Shown: piece by piece, positions 8,915-17,712 of the stretch | How positions within the stretch are numbered: the stretch's first letter is position 1 | Layout: every line of letters starts with the position of its first letter | Assembly (NCBI GenBank): GCA_944380775.1 | Contig: CALWIP010000036.1 | Coordinates: 1 to 52,492 of the forward strand | Length of the DNA stretch: 52,492 nt | Source of the DNA: an uncultured Clostridia bacterium | Lineage (GTDB): Bacteria; Bacillota; Clostridia; Oscillospirales; Acutalibacteraceae | Reading direction: 5' to 3' | The notes under the pieces: model-generated | The model's database searches: none | What the model was told of the DNA's origin: nothing | Seen by the model: the letters and a program-made list of their open reading frames with translations, nothing else | Translations under genes and position numbers: made by a program

Positions 8915-10204
8915 TTATTCAGCCGCAGTCACCTTTGCGCTGTCGCGGACAATCCCCATTGCTTTCTCTACGGCAATATCCTTTGCAAGCTCCGCCTGCG
9001 GGATAAAGCCTTTGACCTGCTCGGCCTCCATCTTATATGCATCGGCGATCTTCTTGTATTCCTCGTCGATCTCCTCCTGCGTGGGCTCGATATTCTCAAG
9101 CTTCGCAATCTTTTCCAGCGCGAGGCGAATTTTCACCTGACGCTCCGCCTGCGGGCGGAAGGATTCGCGCAGCTTTTCGCTGTCCATCCCCGTATATTTC
9201 AGGTAGGTGTCGTAATCCAGGCCCTGCGACTGCAGGCGGTACCCGAATTCACGGACATCCTCGTTGATGCGGTTCTGGAACATCGCTTCCGGGATTTCCG
9301 CCTCGAGCAGCCCGTTGAGCTGGTCGATAATCTGGTTGTCGATGTCGTCCTTCGCCGCCTTCTCGCGGGATTCCTCCAGGTGGTGGCGGATGTCGGCCTT
9401 ATATTCGTCGAGCGTGTCAAACGAGCTGACGTCTTTCGCAAAATCGTCGTCCGCAGCCGGGAGTTCCTTCTTCTTGATCTCATGCAGCTTGACGTGGAAC
9501 ACCGCCGGCTTGCCCTTGAGGTTTTCCGCGTGGTATTCCTCCGGGAACGTGACGTTCACATCGAATTCGTCGTTTGTGCTGTGGCCGATAATCTGGTCCT
9601 CAAAGCCCGGGATAAATTGGTTGGAACCAAGCGTCAGGCTGTAATTCTCGCCCTTGCCGCCCTCAAACGGTTCTCCGTTGAGGAACCCTTCAAAATCAAT
9701 TACGGTGATGTCGTCTTTCTCTGCGGGGCGGTCCTCCACAGTGACCATGCGCGCATTGCGCTCGCGCGCGCGGTTGACCTCCGCCTCCACGTCCTCGTCC
9801 GTTACGGCGGTGTTCTGCTTCTTCACTTCCAGGCCCTTGTAGTTTTCGATGGAGACCTCCGGCTTGGTGGTAATGGTGGCCTTGAACGTCAGGCCGTTCT
9901 CTCCGGCTTCCACCAGGTCAAAGTCGATCTTGTCCTCGACAAATTCCAAACCGGCCTCTTCTACGGCGTCGCCGAGCGCAGAGGGGTAAACCTGGTTGAT
10001 GGCGTCCTCGTAGAAGACGTCTTTGCCGTAATATTTCTCAATAAACGCGCGGGGCGCCTTGCCTTTGCGGAACCCCGGGATCGTAATCTTCTTGCTCTCC
10101 TTGCGGAATGCGCGGTCCACCGCTTTTTCAAAAACGTCCGCCGCAACTTCCACCTCTAACTGATAGCGGTTGACGTCTACCTTCTGGGACGATTTCAAAC
10201 TCAT
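8915..10204 (-). CDS. tig: trigger factor (ribosome-associated chaperone / PPIase)
   Basis: Binds L23 at the ribosome exit and receives nascent chains. The 429 residues hold the N-terminal ribosome-binding domain with the signature GFRKGKAP near residue 42-49, the FKBP-type PPIase domain (about 150-240, DITVIDFEGFLNGEPFEGG onward), and the helical C-terminal chaperone domain. The ATG at 10204 is preceded by GGAGGAAG; a longer open frame upstream runs through the promoter and is not used. It is first in the tig-clpP-clpX unit. Confidence 0.97.
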   Translation of the reverse strand: MSLKSSQKVDVNRYQLEVEVAADVFEKAVDRAFRKESKKITIPGFRKGKAPRAFIEKYYGKDVFYEDAINQVYPSALGDAVEEAGLEFVEDKIDFDLVEAGENGLTFKATITTKPEVSIENYKGLEVKKQNTAVTDEDVEAEVNRARERNARMVTVEDRPAEKDDITVIDFEGFLNGEPFEGGKGENYSLTLGSNQFIPGFEDQIIGHSTNDEFDVNVTFPEEYHAENLKGKPAVFHVKLHEIKKKELPAADDDFAKDVSSFDTLDEYKADIRHHLEESREKAAKDDIDNQIIDQLNGLLEAEIPEAMFQNRINEDVREFGYRLQSQGLDYDTYLKYTGMDSEKLRESFRPQAERQVKIRLALEKIAKLENIEPTQEEIDEEYKKIADAYKMEAEQVKGFIPQAELAKDIAVEKAMGIVRDSAKVTAAE

Positions 10205-10243
10205 GGTTCTCTTCCTCCTGCAAACTTGCAAATTATCTTTTGT

Positions 10244-10273
10244 ATTATAGCACAGGAATTCCGTTTGTGCCAG
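10244..10273 (-). promoter_or_regulatory. promoter of tig-clpP-clpX
   Basis: On the minus strand a perfect TATAAT (10244-10249) is preceded by TGC, an extended -10, and CTGGCA (10268-10273) lies 18 bases upstream as a 4/6 -35. The transcript would start about 30-35 bases before the tig start codon. Confidence 0.7.
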
Positions 10274-10299
10274 ATATTCCCTCAAAATTCATAAAATAT

Positions 10300-10986
10300 T
10301 CATCTTACTTCCAGCGGACGGAAGCGCAGGTGGTCCCCCGCGATGAGCGTGTAAGAGACGCCGTTGCGCACCCCGGAGAGGACGCGGGCTGCCGCCTCTG
10401 CGCCGTGGATGTGCCCAAAATAGCATTTGGCGACACCGCGCGACTCCAGCACCTGCATAATCTCCCGGCAGGACATGTCGTCATACTGCGGCGGGTAGTG
10501 CAAAAAGACGACGGGCTCCTTCCCGGGCTCTGCGGCGTCGAGCGAAGCGTTCAGGCGGCCGACCTCCCGGTTGACAATCTTTTTGTCCTCCGGCGTGGCG
10601 GCGTTGTAAACCCAGCCGCGCGTGCCGCACACCGCATACCCCTCCACGGTGTAGGCGTTGTTATGCAGCACCCGGATGGAAGAAAAGCCGTTTTGCTCCA
10701 AAAACGCGTCGATTTTCCGGCGCGTAGACCACCAGTAGTCGTGGTTTCCCTTGAGGATCAGTTTGCGGCCGGGCAGCGAGTGAAGGAAGGCGAAGTCCGC
10801 GCGCGCCTCCTGCAAGCTCATTGCCCAAGAAATATCCCCTGCCACCACGACGGTATCTTCTTCCCCCACGAGCCCGCGCCAATTCTCTTCCAGGCGGGCG
10901 GTGTAACGCTTCCACCCCGGGAAGACGTCCATCGGCTTGTTGCAGCCAAAGGAGAGGTGCAGGTCGGCAATCGCATACAGCGCCAT
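10300..10986 (-). CDS. calcineurin-like metallophosphoesterase
   Basis: A 228-residue cytosolic protein with the full set of metallophosphoesterase motifs: ADLHL near residue 7, VVAGDISW, KGNHDYWW, LHYPP, and a final GHIHG. These residues bind two metal ions. Relatives in Clostridia are annotated only as serine/threonine phosphatase-like or UPF0046-like enzymes, and the substrate is unknown. The ATG at 10986 overlaps the thrC stop by one base (TGATG), so translation is probably coupled. It is the last gene of the eight-gene lepB unit, 96 bases before tig. Confidence 0.85.
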   Translation of the reverse strand: MALYAIADLHLSFGCNKPMDVFPGWKRYTARLEENWRGLVGEEDTVVVAGDISWAMSLQEARADFAFLHSLPGRKLILKGNHDYWWSTRRKIDAFLEQNGFSSIRVLHNNAYTVEGYAVCGTRGWVYNAATPEDKKIVNREVGRLNASLDAAEPGKEPVVFLHYPPQYDDMSCREIMQVLESRGVAKCYFGHIHGAEAAARVLSGVRNGVSYTLIAGDHLRFRPLEVR

Positions 10987-12494
10987 CAGAGCAACTCCGC
11001 CGCGCGCAGGACTTCCGGCTCCATCCCGTCCGCCGCGCACGACGCGGTGAACCGCACCGGCAGGCCGCGCAGCGCGGCAATGGGGGCGGGCTGCGGCGTA
11101 CCAGTCAGCGCCGAAAGAGCGTCCGCCGCGTCAAAAATCCCGCCGGCAGCCGTTTCCCCGGTGAGCGCAAACAAAACGTCCGCCGCAAATTTATACGGGC
11201 TCGCCGTCGAAGCCAAAATAGCCGGCGTGGCATGGTCCTGCGTCTCCTCCACGTAACGGCGGTACACGTGGAGCGCCGCCGCCGTGTGGGGGTCGGCGAC
11301 ATAGCCTTCGGTTTGGAACATTTCGCGGATTTCCGCCCGCGCTTCCTCGTCCGTGCAGTACCCGCCGTAAAACAGCGATTGGATGTCTTGCAGCGTCTGC
11401 GGGTCTACCTGGTAACGCCCCGTCTGCGCGAGCGACGCCATCCACGAGGCGACGCGCGCCGCGTTGCCGCCCGTGACATCGTAGAGCAAGCGCTCTAAAT
11501 TGCTGGAAACCAAAATATCCATCGACGGTGAAATCGTCCGGCAGAGCGCGCGGTTCCGGTCATAAACGCCGATACGCAAGAAATCCGTGAGGACGTGGTT
11601 CTCGTTGGAAGCGCAGAGGAACTTTTTGACCGGCAGCCCCATCTTGCGCGCGTAATACGCCGCAAGCAGATTGCCAAAATTCCCGGTTGGAACGGCGATA
11701 TTGACCTGTTCGCCTGCGTAATCAATTTCGCCGGTGCGCATCAGGTCGCAATATGCCGAAAAATAATAGACGATCTGCGGGGCGAGCCGTCCCCAATTGA
11801 TGGAATTCGCGCTGGTAAGGAAAATCCCCTTTTGGCTAAGCCGCGCCGCCAGGTCCGGGTTGGCAAAGATCCGCTTGACGCCCGCCTGGGCGGCGTCAAA
11901 ATCGCCGCCGACACCGCAGACGAACACGTTCCCCCCCTGCTGCGCCTCCATCTGGCGGCGCTGCATCGCGCTCACGCCGTGCAGCGGGTAAAAGACCTGC
12001 ACCGCCGTCCCCGGCACGTCGCGGAAGCCCTCTAGGGCCGCCTTGCCCGTGTCGCCGGACGTGGCGGCGAGGATCAGCGCCGTTTCGCTCCGGCCGTTTT
12101 TCCGCAAGGCCTTTGTCAGCAGGTGCGGCAGGATCTGCAATGCGAGATCCTTGAACGCGCAGGTCGGCCCGTGCCAGAGCTCCAGCAAGTACATCGAAAC
12201 CGGGCCGTTCTGCTGCATGGTAAACGGCGCCGGGCCGCCGGGGAATTTCTCCTCCGCATACGCCTGGGCGGCGCATTCCTCCAGCTCTTCGCGGGAATAA
12301 TCCGTCAGCAAGTCCGAAAGGATCCGCGCGGCGCGCTCCTGATAAGAGCATCCGGCCAGCGTCAAAAGGTCCTCGTGCGTGTAATGCGGAAAGCTCTCCG
12401 GCACAAACAGGCCGCCGTCCTCCGCCATGCCCCGCAGGATCGCCTGGGAAGCCGTGACGGGGGCATTCCCTCCCCGGGTCGATAAATAGCGCAT
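10986..12494 (-). CDS. thrC: threonine synthase
   Basis: Converts O-phosphohomoserine to threonine with PLP. The 502 residues fit the longer threonine synthase type. The PLP lysine is in TCAFKDLALQ near residue 114, ALILAATSGDTGKAALEGF is the phosphate-binding segment, and VPTGNFGNLLAAYYA is a second conserved segment. No homoserine kinase or dehydrogenase gene is adjacent. The start at 12494 shares one base with the stop of the dipeptidase gene. Confidence 0.95.
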   Translation of the reverse strand: MRYLSTRGGNAPVTASQAILRGMAEDGGLFVPESFPHYTHEDLLTLAGCSYQERAARILSDLLTDYSREELEECAAQAYAEEKFPGGPAPFTMQQNGPVSMYLLELWHGPTCAFKDLALQILPHLLTKALRKNGRSETALILAATSGDTGKAALEGFRDVPGTAVQVFYPLHGVSAMQRRQMEAQQGGNVFVCGVGGDFDAAQAGVKRIFANPDLAARLSQKGIFLTSANSINWGRLAPQIVYYFSAYCDLMRTGEIDYAGEQVNIAVPTGNFGNLLAAYYARKMGLPVKKFLCASNENHVLTDFLRIGVYDRNRALCRTISPSMDILVSSNLERLLYDVTGGNAARVASWMASLAQTGRYQVDPQTLQDIQSLFYGGYCTDEEARAEIREMFQTEGYVADPHTAAALHVYRRYVEETQDHATPAILASTASPYKFAADVLFALTGETAAGGIFDAADALSALTGTPQPAPIAALRGLPVRFTASCAADGMEPEVLRAAELL

Positions 12495-13423
12495 TAGATT
12501 TCCTCCTTCTGCGTTGCCAAAAGATTTTCAAAAAAGCGCCGGGCATTTCCATAGAAGATGCTGCCGGTCAATTCCTCCGGGTAGCCGTGCCGGAGGAAAT
12601 CCTCCGCCAAATCCGAGACCGCCTGCACGCCGGGCAGGTCCGGCGGCATCTGCGCGCCGTCAAAATCGCTGCCAATGGCCAGCGTCTGCGCGCCGCCCAG
12701 CGCTAAAAAATGCTCCGCGTGGCGCAGGATATCCGCCCGGGCGGCCTTGCCGCCGTCCCGCAGGAACAGCGGATAAAAATTCAGGCCTACCAAGCCGCCG
12801 CTGTCGCGGATGGCGCAAAATTGCGCGTCCGTCAGGTTGCGCGGATGCCCGCATACCGCGCGCGCGTTGGAATGCGTCGCCAAGAGCGGGCGCCGCGCCA
12901 GCTCCGCCACATCCCAGAATAGCGGTTCGCCCGCATGCGAAACATCCACGGCGACGCCGTTTTTCTCCAGCAGAAGAACCGCTTCCCTTCCGAACGCGGT
13001 AAGGCCGCGCGGATGCTCCACCAGCGCGCCGTCCCCAATTGCGTTGCTCCCGTTCCAGGTCAATGTGAGCGCCCGGACGCCCCGCTGCGCCAGAAGCGGA
13101 ATCCTCTCCAAGCTGCCGCCTAGCACCGCGCCGCCCTCCACCGTGAGAATCGCGCCGCAGCCGCCCGCCGCTTCTGTGCGCAGGAGGTCTTCCCGCGTCC
13201 GGCAGAACGCCGTTTCCAGCGGGAGCGTTTGGGAAATCCGCTCAAACCGCTCCCACGCGCGGACGGCGTCCCACTCGTCGGGAATCCAAACCGCAAAGCA
13301 CTGAAACCACGGGCGGTAAGCTTCCCCGCGCGCCAACGAGAGTTGGAGCCGGTTTTCCCGCAGGGAGCATCCCTGCTCCTCACAGACGGAGAGCGTGTCG
13401 CAGTGCAGGTCAAAATAACGCAT
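12494..13423 (-). CDS. membrane-dipeptidase family (M19) metallopeptidase
   Basis: A 309-residue protein of peptidase family M19 (renal dipeptidase type). The metal-binding signature HCDT (as FDLHCDTLS) is at the N-terminus, the bridging glutamate is in LTVEGG, histidines are in VDVSHAG and LLATHSNAR, and GSDFDG ends the site. Bacterial members cleave dipeptides, including D-amino-acid ones. No signal peptide is present, so it is cytosolic. The ATG at 13423 has GGAGG 6 bases upstream; it overlaps yraN by 14 bases. Confidence 0.9.
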   Translation of the reverse strand: MRYFDLHCDTLSVCEEQGCSLRENRLQLSLARGEAYRPWFQCFAVWIPDEWDAVRAWERFERISQTLPLETAFCRTREDLLRTEAAGGCGAILTVEGGAVLGGSLERIPLLAQRGVRALTLTWNGSNAIGDGALVEHPRGLTAFGREAVLLLEKNGVAVDVSHAGEPLFWDVAELARRPLLATHSNARAVCGHPRNLTDAQFCAIRDSGGLVGLNFYPLFLRDGGKAARADILRHAEHFLALGGAQTLAIGSDFDGAQMPPDLPGVQAVSDLAEDFLRHGYPEELTGSIFYGNARRFFENLLATQKEEI

Positions 13424-13802
13424 GCGCATCCTCCAGAGAAAAAGCATTTTCCAGGTAATCGGCCACAACCGCCTCCCCGTTGGGAAGGACCGTGGCGCAC
13501 GCCACGTCAAACCGCGGCTGCAACGCGGCGGGGCGCTGCTGCAAATACCACATGGCCGTGCGGCAGATGCGCCTGCGTTTCTCCGCGCCGACGCTCTCCA
13601 GAGCGCCGAAGAGCGCGCCGGGCTTGCGGGTCTTCACCTCGACAAAGAGCAGCAATCCGCCCTGCTCCGCGATGAGATCGATCTCTCCAAAGCGGCAGCG
13701 GAAATTCCGCTCTAGAATCCGCGCGCCGCGCGCGGTCAAATACGCTGCCGCGGCGTCTTCCCCCGCGCGGCCGGCCGGCACGCCCTTAGCTTTTCCCGCC
13801 AT
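13410..13802 (-). CDS. YraN / UPF0102 endonuclease-like protein
   Basis: A 130-residue protein of the UPF0102 family, which has the fold of Holliday-junction resolvases and other PD-(D/E)XK nucleases. The signature is complete: [26 protein letters not shown], and [10 protein letters not shown], giving the E-D-ExK acidic/lysine set. Its role in the cell is not established. It overlaps rnhB by 17 bases and has a poor ribosome binding site, so translation is probably coupled. Confidence 0.92.
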   Translation of the reverse strand: MAGKAKGVPAGRAGEDAAAAYLTARGARILERNFRCRFGEIDLIAEQGGLLLFVEVKTRKPGALFGALESVGAEKRRRICRTAMWYLQQRPAALQPRFDVACATVLPNGEAVVADYLENAFSLEDAHALF

Positions 13803-14400
13803 CGGTCAAGATCTTTTTCAAAAAAGTCTTCCGGTGCGCCGGGCAAGGCCCGTATTCGCGCAGCATTGCGACGTGCAGCGCGGTACCATATCCCTTATGT
13901 TTTGCGAATTGGTACGCCGGATATTCCCGGTCCCATTCGCGCATCAAGCGGTCCCGGCTCACTTTTGCCAAAATAGACGCCGCCGCAATGCTCGCGCTCT
14001 GTGCGTCCCCTTTCACAATGAGGCGGGTCTCCACGCCAAGCGGCGGCATCTGGTTGCCGTCTACCAGCGCGCAGTCCGGGCGCAGGCGCAAACCGTCGAA
14101 GGCGCGCTTCATGGCCAGGAAAGTCGCCTGCAAAATATTATAGGCGTCAATTTCCTCCACGCTCGCGTAAGCGATGCAGGAATCCAGCGCGATTTCGCGG
14201 ATCTTCGGAAAGAGCTGCTCCCTCTTTTTTTCGCTCAGCTTTTTTGAGTCGTCCAGCCCGTCAATCTGCGCCCCTGGCGGGAGGATGACCGCAGCCGCGC
14301 ACACCGGCCCGGCGAGGGGACCGCGCCCCGCTTCGTCAATGCCGCAGACCACGCGGGCCCCCGCGGCGCGGGCTTCGTTTTCATATTGATGCCAATCCAC
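13786..14400 (-). CDS. rnhB: ribonuclease HII
   Basis: Cuts the RNA strand of RNA-DNA hybrids and single ribonucleotides in DNA. The 204 residues contain [14 protein letters not shown] near residue 20 (first Asp-Glu pair), [12 protein letters not shown], and the later aspartates in CALVDGNQ and [14 protein letters not shown]. The start is a GTG at 14400, preceded by AGGTGG, and lies 3 bases after ylqF. A 17-base overlap with yraN ties the two together. Confidence 0.96.
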   Translation of the reverse strand: MDWHQYENEARAAGARVVCGIDEAGRGPLAGPVCAAAVILPPGAQIDGLDDSKKLSEKKREQLFPKIREIALDSCIAYASVEEIDAYNILQATFLAMKRAFDGLRLRPDCALVDGNQMPPLGVETRLIVKGDAQSASIAAASILAKVSRDRLMREWDREYPAYQFAKHKGYGTALHVAMLREYGPCPAHRKTFLKKILTDGGKS

Positions 14401-14403
14401 TCG

Positions 14404-15270
14404 CTACCCCACCTGTTCCAGCGTGATCTTCCCGATTTTCGCGGCGCGAAAATCGTCCAGCACGGCGGCAGCGGCCCGCTCCGTGTGGATTTCCCCGCCG
14501 GATACCAACATTCCACGCCGGCGGCCCACCAGCTCGAGCAGCACGTAGCCGGGCTGACCTTCCAGCTCAGGGCGTTCTAACCGGTAACGCGCGCAGAGGG
14601 CGTCCGGATACTGGTCGCGCAGGAACTCCAGCAGGCGGCCGGCCAAATGCTCGGTGTCCACCACTTCATCCTTGACCGCGCCGGTGAAAGCCAGGCGCTC
14701 GCCAACCTCCGGGTCCTCAAATTTTGGCCACAGCACGCCGGGGGTATCCAGCAATTCCATCCCTTTGCCGATCGAAAACCATTGGTTCCCACGTGTGACG
14801 CCGGGGCGGTCTTCCACGGCGGCGCGGCTACCGCGCGCCAGCCGGTTGATGAGAGAGGATTTCCCCACGTTTGGCACGCCGCAGACCATCACCCGGATGA
14901 CGCGGCCGCGCATCCCTTTGGCTTCCCACGCAGCAATTTTATCCTTGAGCAGTTCGCGCACCGCCGCCTGGAAGCCGCCCAGGCCCTTTCCGGTCTTGCA
15001 GTCGACGGCCAGTGCCGCCCACCCCTGCGACCGGTACCACGCGAGCCAGCGCGCGGTCTGCGCGGGATCTGCCATGTCGCATTTATTGAGCAGGAGGATG
15101 CGCGGCTTGTTTTGCAGGATCCGGTCCAGCTCCGGGTTCCGGCTGCTCACCGGGATCCGCGCATCGGCGACCTCCGCCACTGCATCCACCAGCTTAAGGC
15201 TTTTTTCCATCTGCCGCCGGGTTCTCGTCATATGGCCCGGGAACCACTGCACCGTTTGCGCTTCGCTCAT
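14404..15270 (-). CDS. ylqF: ribosome biogenesis GTPase RbgA/YlqF
   Basis: A circularly permuted GTPase that acts at the last stage of 50S assembly. The order of motifs shows the permutation: LLNKCDM (G4) near residue 58 comes before GVPNVGKSSLINRL (G1) near 128 and DTPGVLWP (G3) near 175. The N-terminal WFPGHM is the family hallmark. The ATG at 15270 has AAGGGG 8 bases upstream. A GTG at 15276 overlaps the lepB stop (GTGA) and is the alternative start, though too close to the purine run. Confidence 0.95.
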   Translation of the reverse strand: MSEAQTVQWFPGHMTRTRRQMEKSLKLVDAVAEVADARIPVSSRNPELDRILQNKPRILLLNKCDMADPAQTARWLAWYRSQGWAALAVDCKTGKGLGGFQAAVRELLKDKIAAWEAKGMRGRVIRVMVCGVPNVGKSSLINRLARGSRAAVEDRPGVTRGNQWFSIGKGMELLDTPGVLWPKFEDPEVGERLAFTGAVKDEVVDTEHLAGRLLEFLRDQYPDALCARYRLERPELEGQPGYVLLELVGRRRGMLVSGGEIHTERAAAAVLDDFRAAKIGKITLEQVG

Positions 15271-15272
15271 CG

Positions 15273-15881
15273 TCACAACCCCTTTATTCGATTAAACGGG
15301 AACACCACTGCCACGGCGCGCCCAATGACATAGCGTTCATCTACCATACCGACCTCCGCAACGCGGCTGTCCTTTGAAATCTCCCGGTTATCCCCCAGGA
15401 CAAACACATGCCCTTCTGGCACAACCTGTGGGAATTCCACCGGCACACCGCCCAGCGGGAGAAAGGTGGTCCCGTTTTCCGTGTAGGCCGATTCATCCAG
15501 CGGCGCGCCGTCGACCCAAACCGTCCCGCCATCGATATCCACTTCCTGCCCCGCGACCGCGATGACCCGCTTGACCAGCGGATCGCGCGTCCCCGCCGCC
15601 CGCCGCAGCACAACGATATCCCCCGGCTGCGGCTGGTAAAACAGGCCGCTTACCAATACGCGGTCCCCCGACTCCAGCGACGGGCGCATCGAGCTGCCGT
15701 CCACCGCCACAACCTGCACCACGAACGTAAAAATCAAGACGATGAGAACCGCGGCGGCGGTGAGGGCTTCCGCCCACTCAAAACAGCTCATCAAATACCG
15801 CGGCGGCAGTCGCTTCCCGCCGTCTGGCGGCCCGGCTTCCCTCTTGCGCGGCGCTGTTTTTATTCCTTGTCGGCTGGGCAT
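15273..15881 (-). CDS. lepB: signal peptidase I, paralogue 1
   Basis: A membrane-bound serine protease that removes signal peptides from exported proteins. The 202 residues have one membrane segment (about 36-58), the catalytic serine in GSSMRPSL at Ser64 and the general-base lysine in LVKRVIAV at Lys104, then the box E sequence FVLGDNREISKDSR. The N-terminal 30 residues are basic and cytoplasmic. It follows a second, divergent signal peptidase by 6 bases. Confidence 0.95.
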   Translation of the reverse strand: MPSRQGIKTAPRKREAGPPDGGKRLPPRYLMSCFEWAEALTAAAVLIVLIFTFVVQVVAVDGSSMRPSLESGDRVLVSGLFYQPQPGDIVVLRRAAGTRDPLVKRVIAVAGQEVDIDGGTVWVDGAPLDESAYTENGTTFLPLGGVPVEFPQVVPEGHVFVLGDNREISKDSRVAEVGMVDERYVIGRAVAVVFPFNRIKGL

Positions 15882-15887
15882 GGGGCC

Positions 15888-16469
15888 TTATCCTTTCACA
15901 AAACCAAAGTGTGCAAACGGCAGCAAGACCAACCGTACTTTCCCGATGATGTGGCGGCAGTCCACCATGCCGACTCGGGTGTCGCGGCTGTCCAAAGACA
16001 CCTCGCGGTTGTCCCCCAGGACAAAGACGCAGCCTTCCGGCACCACCTGCGGGAATTCCATGTCGTCAAACCGCGTGGTGATCCCGTTTGAAATATACGC
16101 AGATTCGTCGAGCGGCTCGCCGTCCACATAGACCACGCCGGCATCAAAATCGATGTCGACCTCCTGCCCTTCCACCGCCACAATGCGCTTGACAATCTTC
16201 TCACCCAGCGCCGTGCCGCTGCTTTCAATCACCACGACGTCGGACGGCTGAAAATCACGCTCCAGGCAGGAGACGACCACGCGGTCCCCCTCCTGCAAAT
16301 TCGGCAGCATCGACGGGCCGACGACGGCCGGCACACGCAGCACTACCGTGAATAAGACCACGACAATTGCGAGGGCGGCGCCCAGCGAATCCAGCCAATC
16401 CGCGCACGCGCGGAACATCCGGTTCCCCTCCGGCGCTTCCGCGGCCTTCTTTTCCTCTTCCAGCTCCAT
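15888..16469 (-). CDS. lepB: signal peptidase I, paralogue 2
   Basis: A second type I signal peptidase, 193 residues. One membrane segment lies at about 30-50, the catalytic serine is in VGPSMLPNL at Ser53, the lysine in IVKRIVAV at Lys94, and FVLGDNREVSLDSR is box E. The N-terminus is a short acidic/basic tail instead of the basic one in its neighbour. I chose the ATG at 16469, with AAGGGG 7 bases upstream; an in-frame TTG at 16475 is too near the purine run. It is the first gene of the unit ending with the phosphoesterase, and there is little room for a separate promoter after the rplS terminator. Confidence 0.95.
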   Translation of the reverse strand: MELEEEKKAAEAPEGNRMFRACADWLDSLGAALAIVVVLFTVVLRVPAVVGPSMLPNLQEGDRVVVSCLERDFQPSDVVVIESSGTALGEKIVKRIVAVEGQEVDIDFDAGVVYVDGEPLDESAYISNGITTRFDDMEFPQVVPEGCVFVLGDNREVSLDSRDTRVGMVDCRHIIGKVRLVLLPFAHFGFVKG

Positions 16470-16504
16470 GAGCAATCCCCTTCCCTGGGAAATAACGCAA
16501 AAAG

Positions 16505-16534
16505 CAAAAAAGGGACACCGAAATGTCCCTTTTT
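16505..16534 (-). terminator. intrinsic terminator after rplS
   Basis: AAAGGGACA (left) and its complement pair around a CCGAAA/TTTCGG loop (16518-16523), followed on the minus strand by a T run, then GCTTTTTG. It ends 8 bases past the rplS stop. Being A/T-flanked on both sides it could work in both directions. Confidence 0.85.
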
Positions 16535-16541
16535 CTCTCTT

Positions 16542-16886
16542 TTATCTGATTTGTTCCTTGACCTTGGCCGCCTTGCCGACCCTGTCGCGCAGATAATAGA
16601 GTTTCGCGCGGCGCACACGGCCCTTGCGCACAATGCTGACCGCCTTCACGTTCGGCGAATGCAGCGGGAAAACCCTCTCTACGCCAACGCCATAGGACAC
16701 ACGGCGCACCGTAAAGGTCTCGGCAACACCGCTGCCGCGGCGGGCGATGACGGTGCCTTCAAAGGCCTGCACCCTTTCGCGTTCGCCTTCCCGGATATTC
16801 ACGTCGACACGGACGGTGTCGCCGATCGAAAACTCCGGAATCTCCTGCTTGACCGAGCTCTCTGCAATTTTCTTCAGAGCATCCAT
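16542..16886 (-). CDS. rplS: 50S ribosomal protein L19
   Basis: A 114-residue ribosomal protein at the 30S-50S interface. The family signature is plain: [16 protein letters not shown] near residue 22, [15 protein letters not shown], and [10 protein letters not shown]. The ATG at 16886 is preceded by TAGGAGGAA. It has its own promoter and a leader of about 115 bases and is closed by a terminator, so here it is separate from trmD, which is not in the window. Confidence 0.98.
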   Translation of the reverse strand: MDALKKIAESSVKQEIPEFSIGDTVRVDVNIREGERERVQAFEGTVIARRGSGVAETFTVRRVSYGVGVERVFPLHSPNVKAVSIVRKGRVRRAKLYYLRDRVGKAAKVKEQIR

Positions 16887-16944
16887 TTCATTTCCTCCTA
16901 ATTCTTCCGGCATTCATGCCGCTGGGCGGCAGAGGACTGCCCGC

Positions 16945-16973
16945 TTCAATGTCACGGTTTCCCGGGCATTGAA
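16945..16973 (-). promoter_or_regulatory. structured 5' leader of rplS (L19-leader candidate)
   Basis: Within the roughly 115-base untranslated leader of rplS, 16945-16951 and 16967-16973 are perfect 7-base inverted repeats (TTCAATG / CATTGAA on the minus strand) enclosing a GC-rich loop, and GCCGC/GCGGC-type pairings lie nearer the gene. Firmicutes often carry an L19 autoregulatory leader in this place. I cannot confirm the match by eye. Confidence 0.4.
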
Positions 16974-17010
16974 CCCCGCCTGAGAGTGAGCGGTTTCCAA
17001 ATGCCTTATT

Positions 17011-17039
17011 ATTTTACCACAGCGCGCGCGCGGATGCAA
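17011..17039 (-). promoter_or_regulatory. SigA-type promoter of rplS
   Basis: TTGCAT (17034-17039) and TAAAAT (17011-17016) on the minus strand are 17 bases apart. The spacer is an alternating C/G run. It gives a leader of about 115 bases. Confidence 0.75.
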
Positions 17040-17055
17040 GGATTATTTTCCGCTT

Positions 17056-17712
17056 TTACGCAAATTCTTTTTTCTCCGCGTCGAAAAGGCCCTGGCGGCT
17101 CACGCTGGCGTAAAAGCCCCCGGGGATCCTTTGTTCCAACGCCTGCAAAAGCAGCAGGGGGTTGATGTTTTCCCGGCTGCCCGCCGGGAGCAGCGGCTCA
17201 AGCACTGCCTTGCCGCCTTCTTCTCGGATTTCCGTATCGCGAAAATACGGGTGCAGGTCGATGCGCGCGGTCCCGGATTTCGTCCGTTTTTCCACCCAGA
17301 CGCCTTCACTGCCCAGCAGCGCGCGAAGCCCGCCGCAAAACGCCGCGCAGTCCCCGTTCTCCGGTTCCAACTCGATGCGGTAGCGCGCCCAGGCAATCTC
17401 TCCGGGCTTTTTCACCGGCGGCTTTGCGGAAAAAAGGCGGATGTCCTCCGGCAGCACGGCGTTCAGGCGGCGCAGGAGTTCCTCCTCCGGCAGATCCTCC
17501 TCCAAGCGGATGTCAAAGCTCTCACGCTCCCCGCGCACGCCCAGCGGCAGCGGCAGCGCAAACGTAAGGAACGCGTGCGGGTTGAAGCCCTGGGTGTACC
17601 AGAGCGGGATTTTCGCCTGATGAATGGCGCGGGAAATGCAGCGGTTCAGGTCCAGATGGGAAATAAACCGGGCCGCGCCCTTTTTTTCAAACCAAATGCG
17701 AACGGGCTTCAA
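17056..17712 (-). CDS. TIGR03936-family radical-SAM-linked protein (DUF2344)
   Basis: A 218-residue protein of the family always found with, or fused to, the TIGR03960 radical SAM protein. The N-terminus is typical: RIWFEKKGAARFISHLDL, then YTQGFNPHAFLTFALPLPLGV. The function is unknown. The start is a TTG at 17712, with AGGAGG 8 bases upstream, lying inside the upstream gene with a 26-base overlap, so the pair must be translated together. A longer upstream frame would be basic, low-complexity sequence and lacks a ribosome binding site. The gene ends just before the rplS promoter. Confidence 0.88.
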   Translation of the reverse strand: MKPVRIWFEKKGAARFISHLDLNRCISRAIHQAKIPLWYTQGFNPHAFLTFALPLPLGVRGERESFDIRLEEDLPEEELLRRLNAVLPEDIRLFSAKPPVKKPGEIAWARYRIELEPENGDCAAFCGGLRALLGSEGVWVEKRTKSGTARIDLHPYFRDTEIREEGGKAVLEPLLPAGSRENINPLLLLQALEQRIPGGFYASVSRQGLFDAEKKEFA

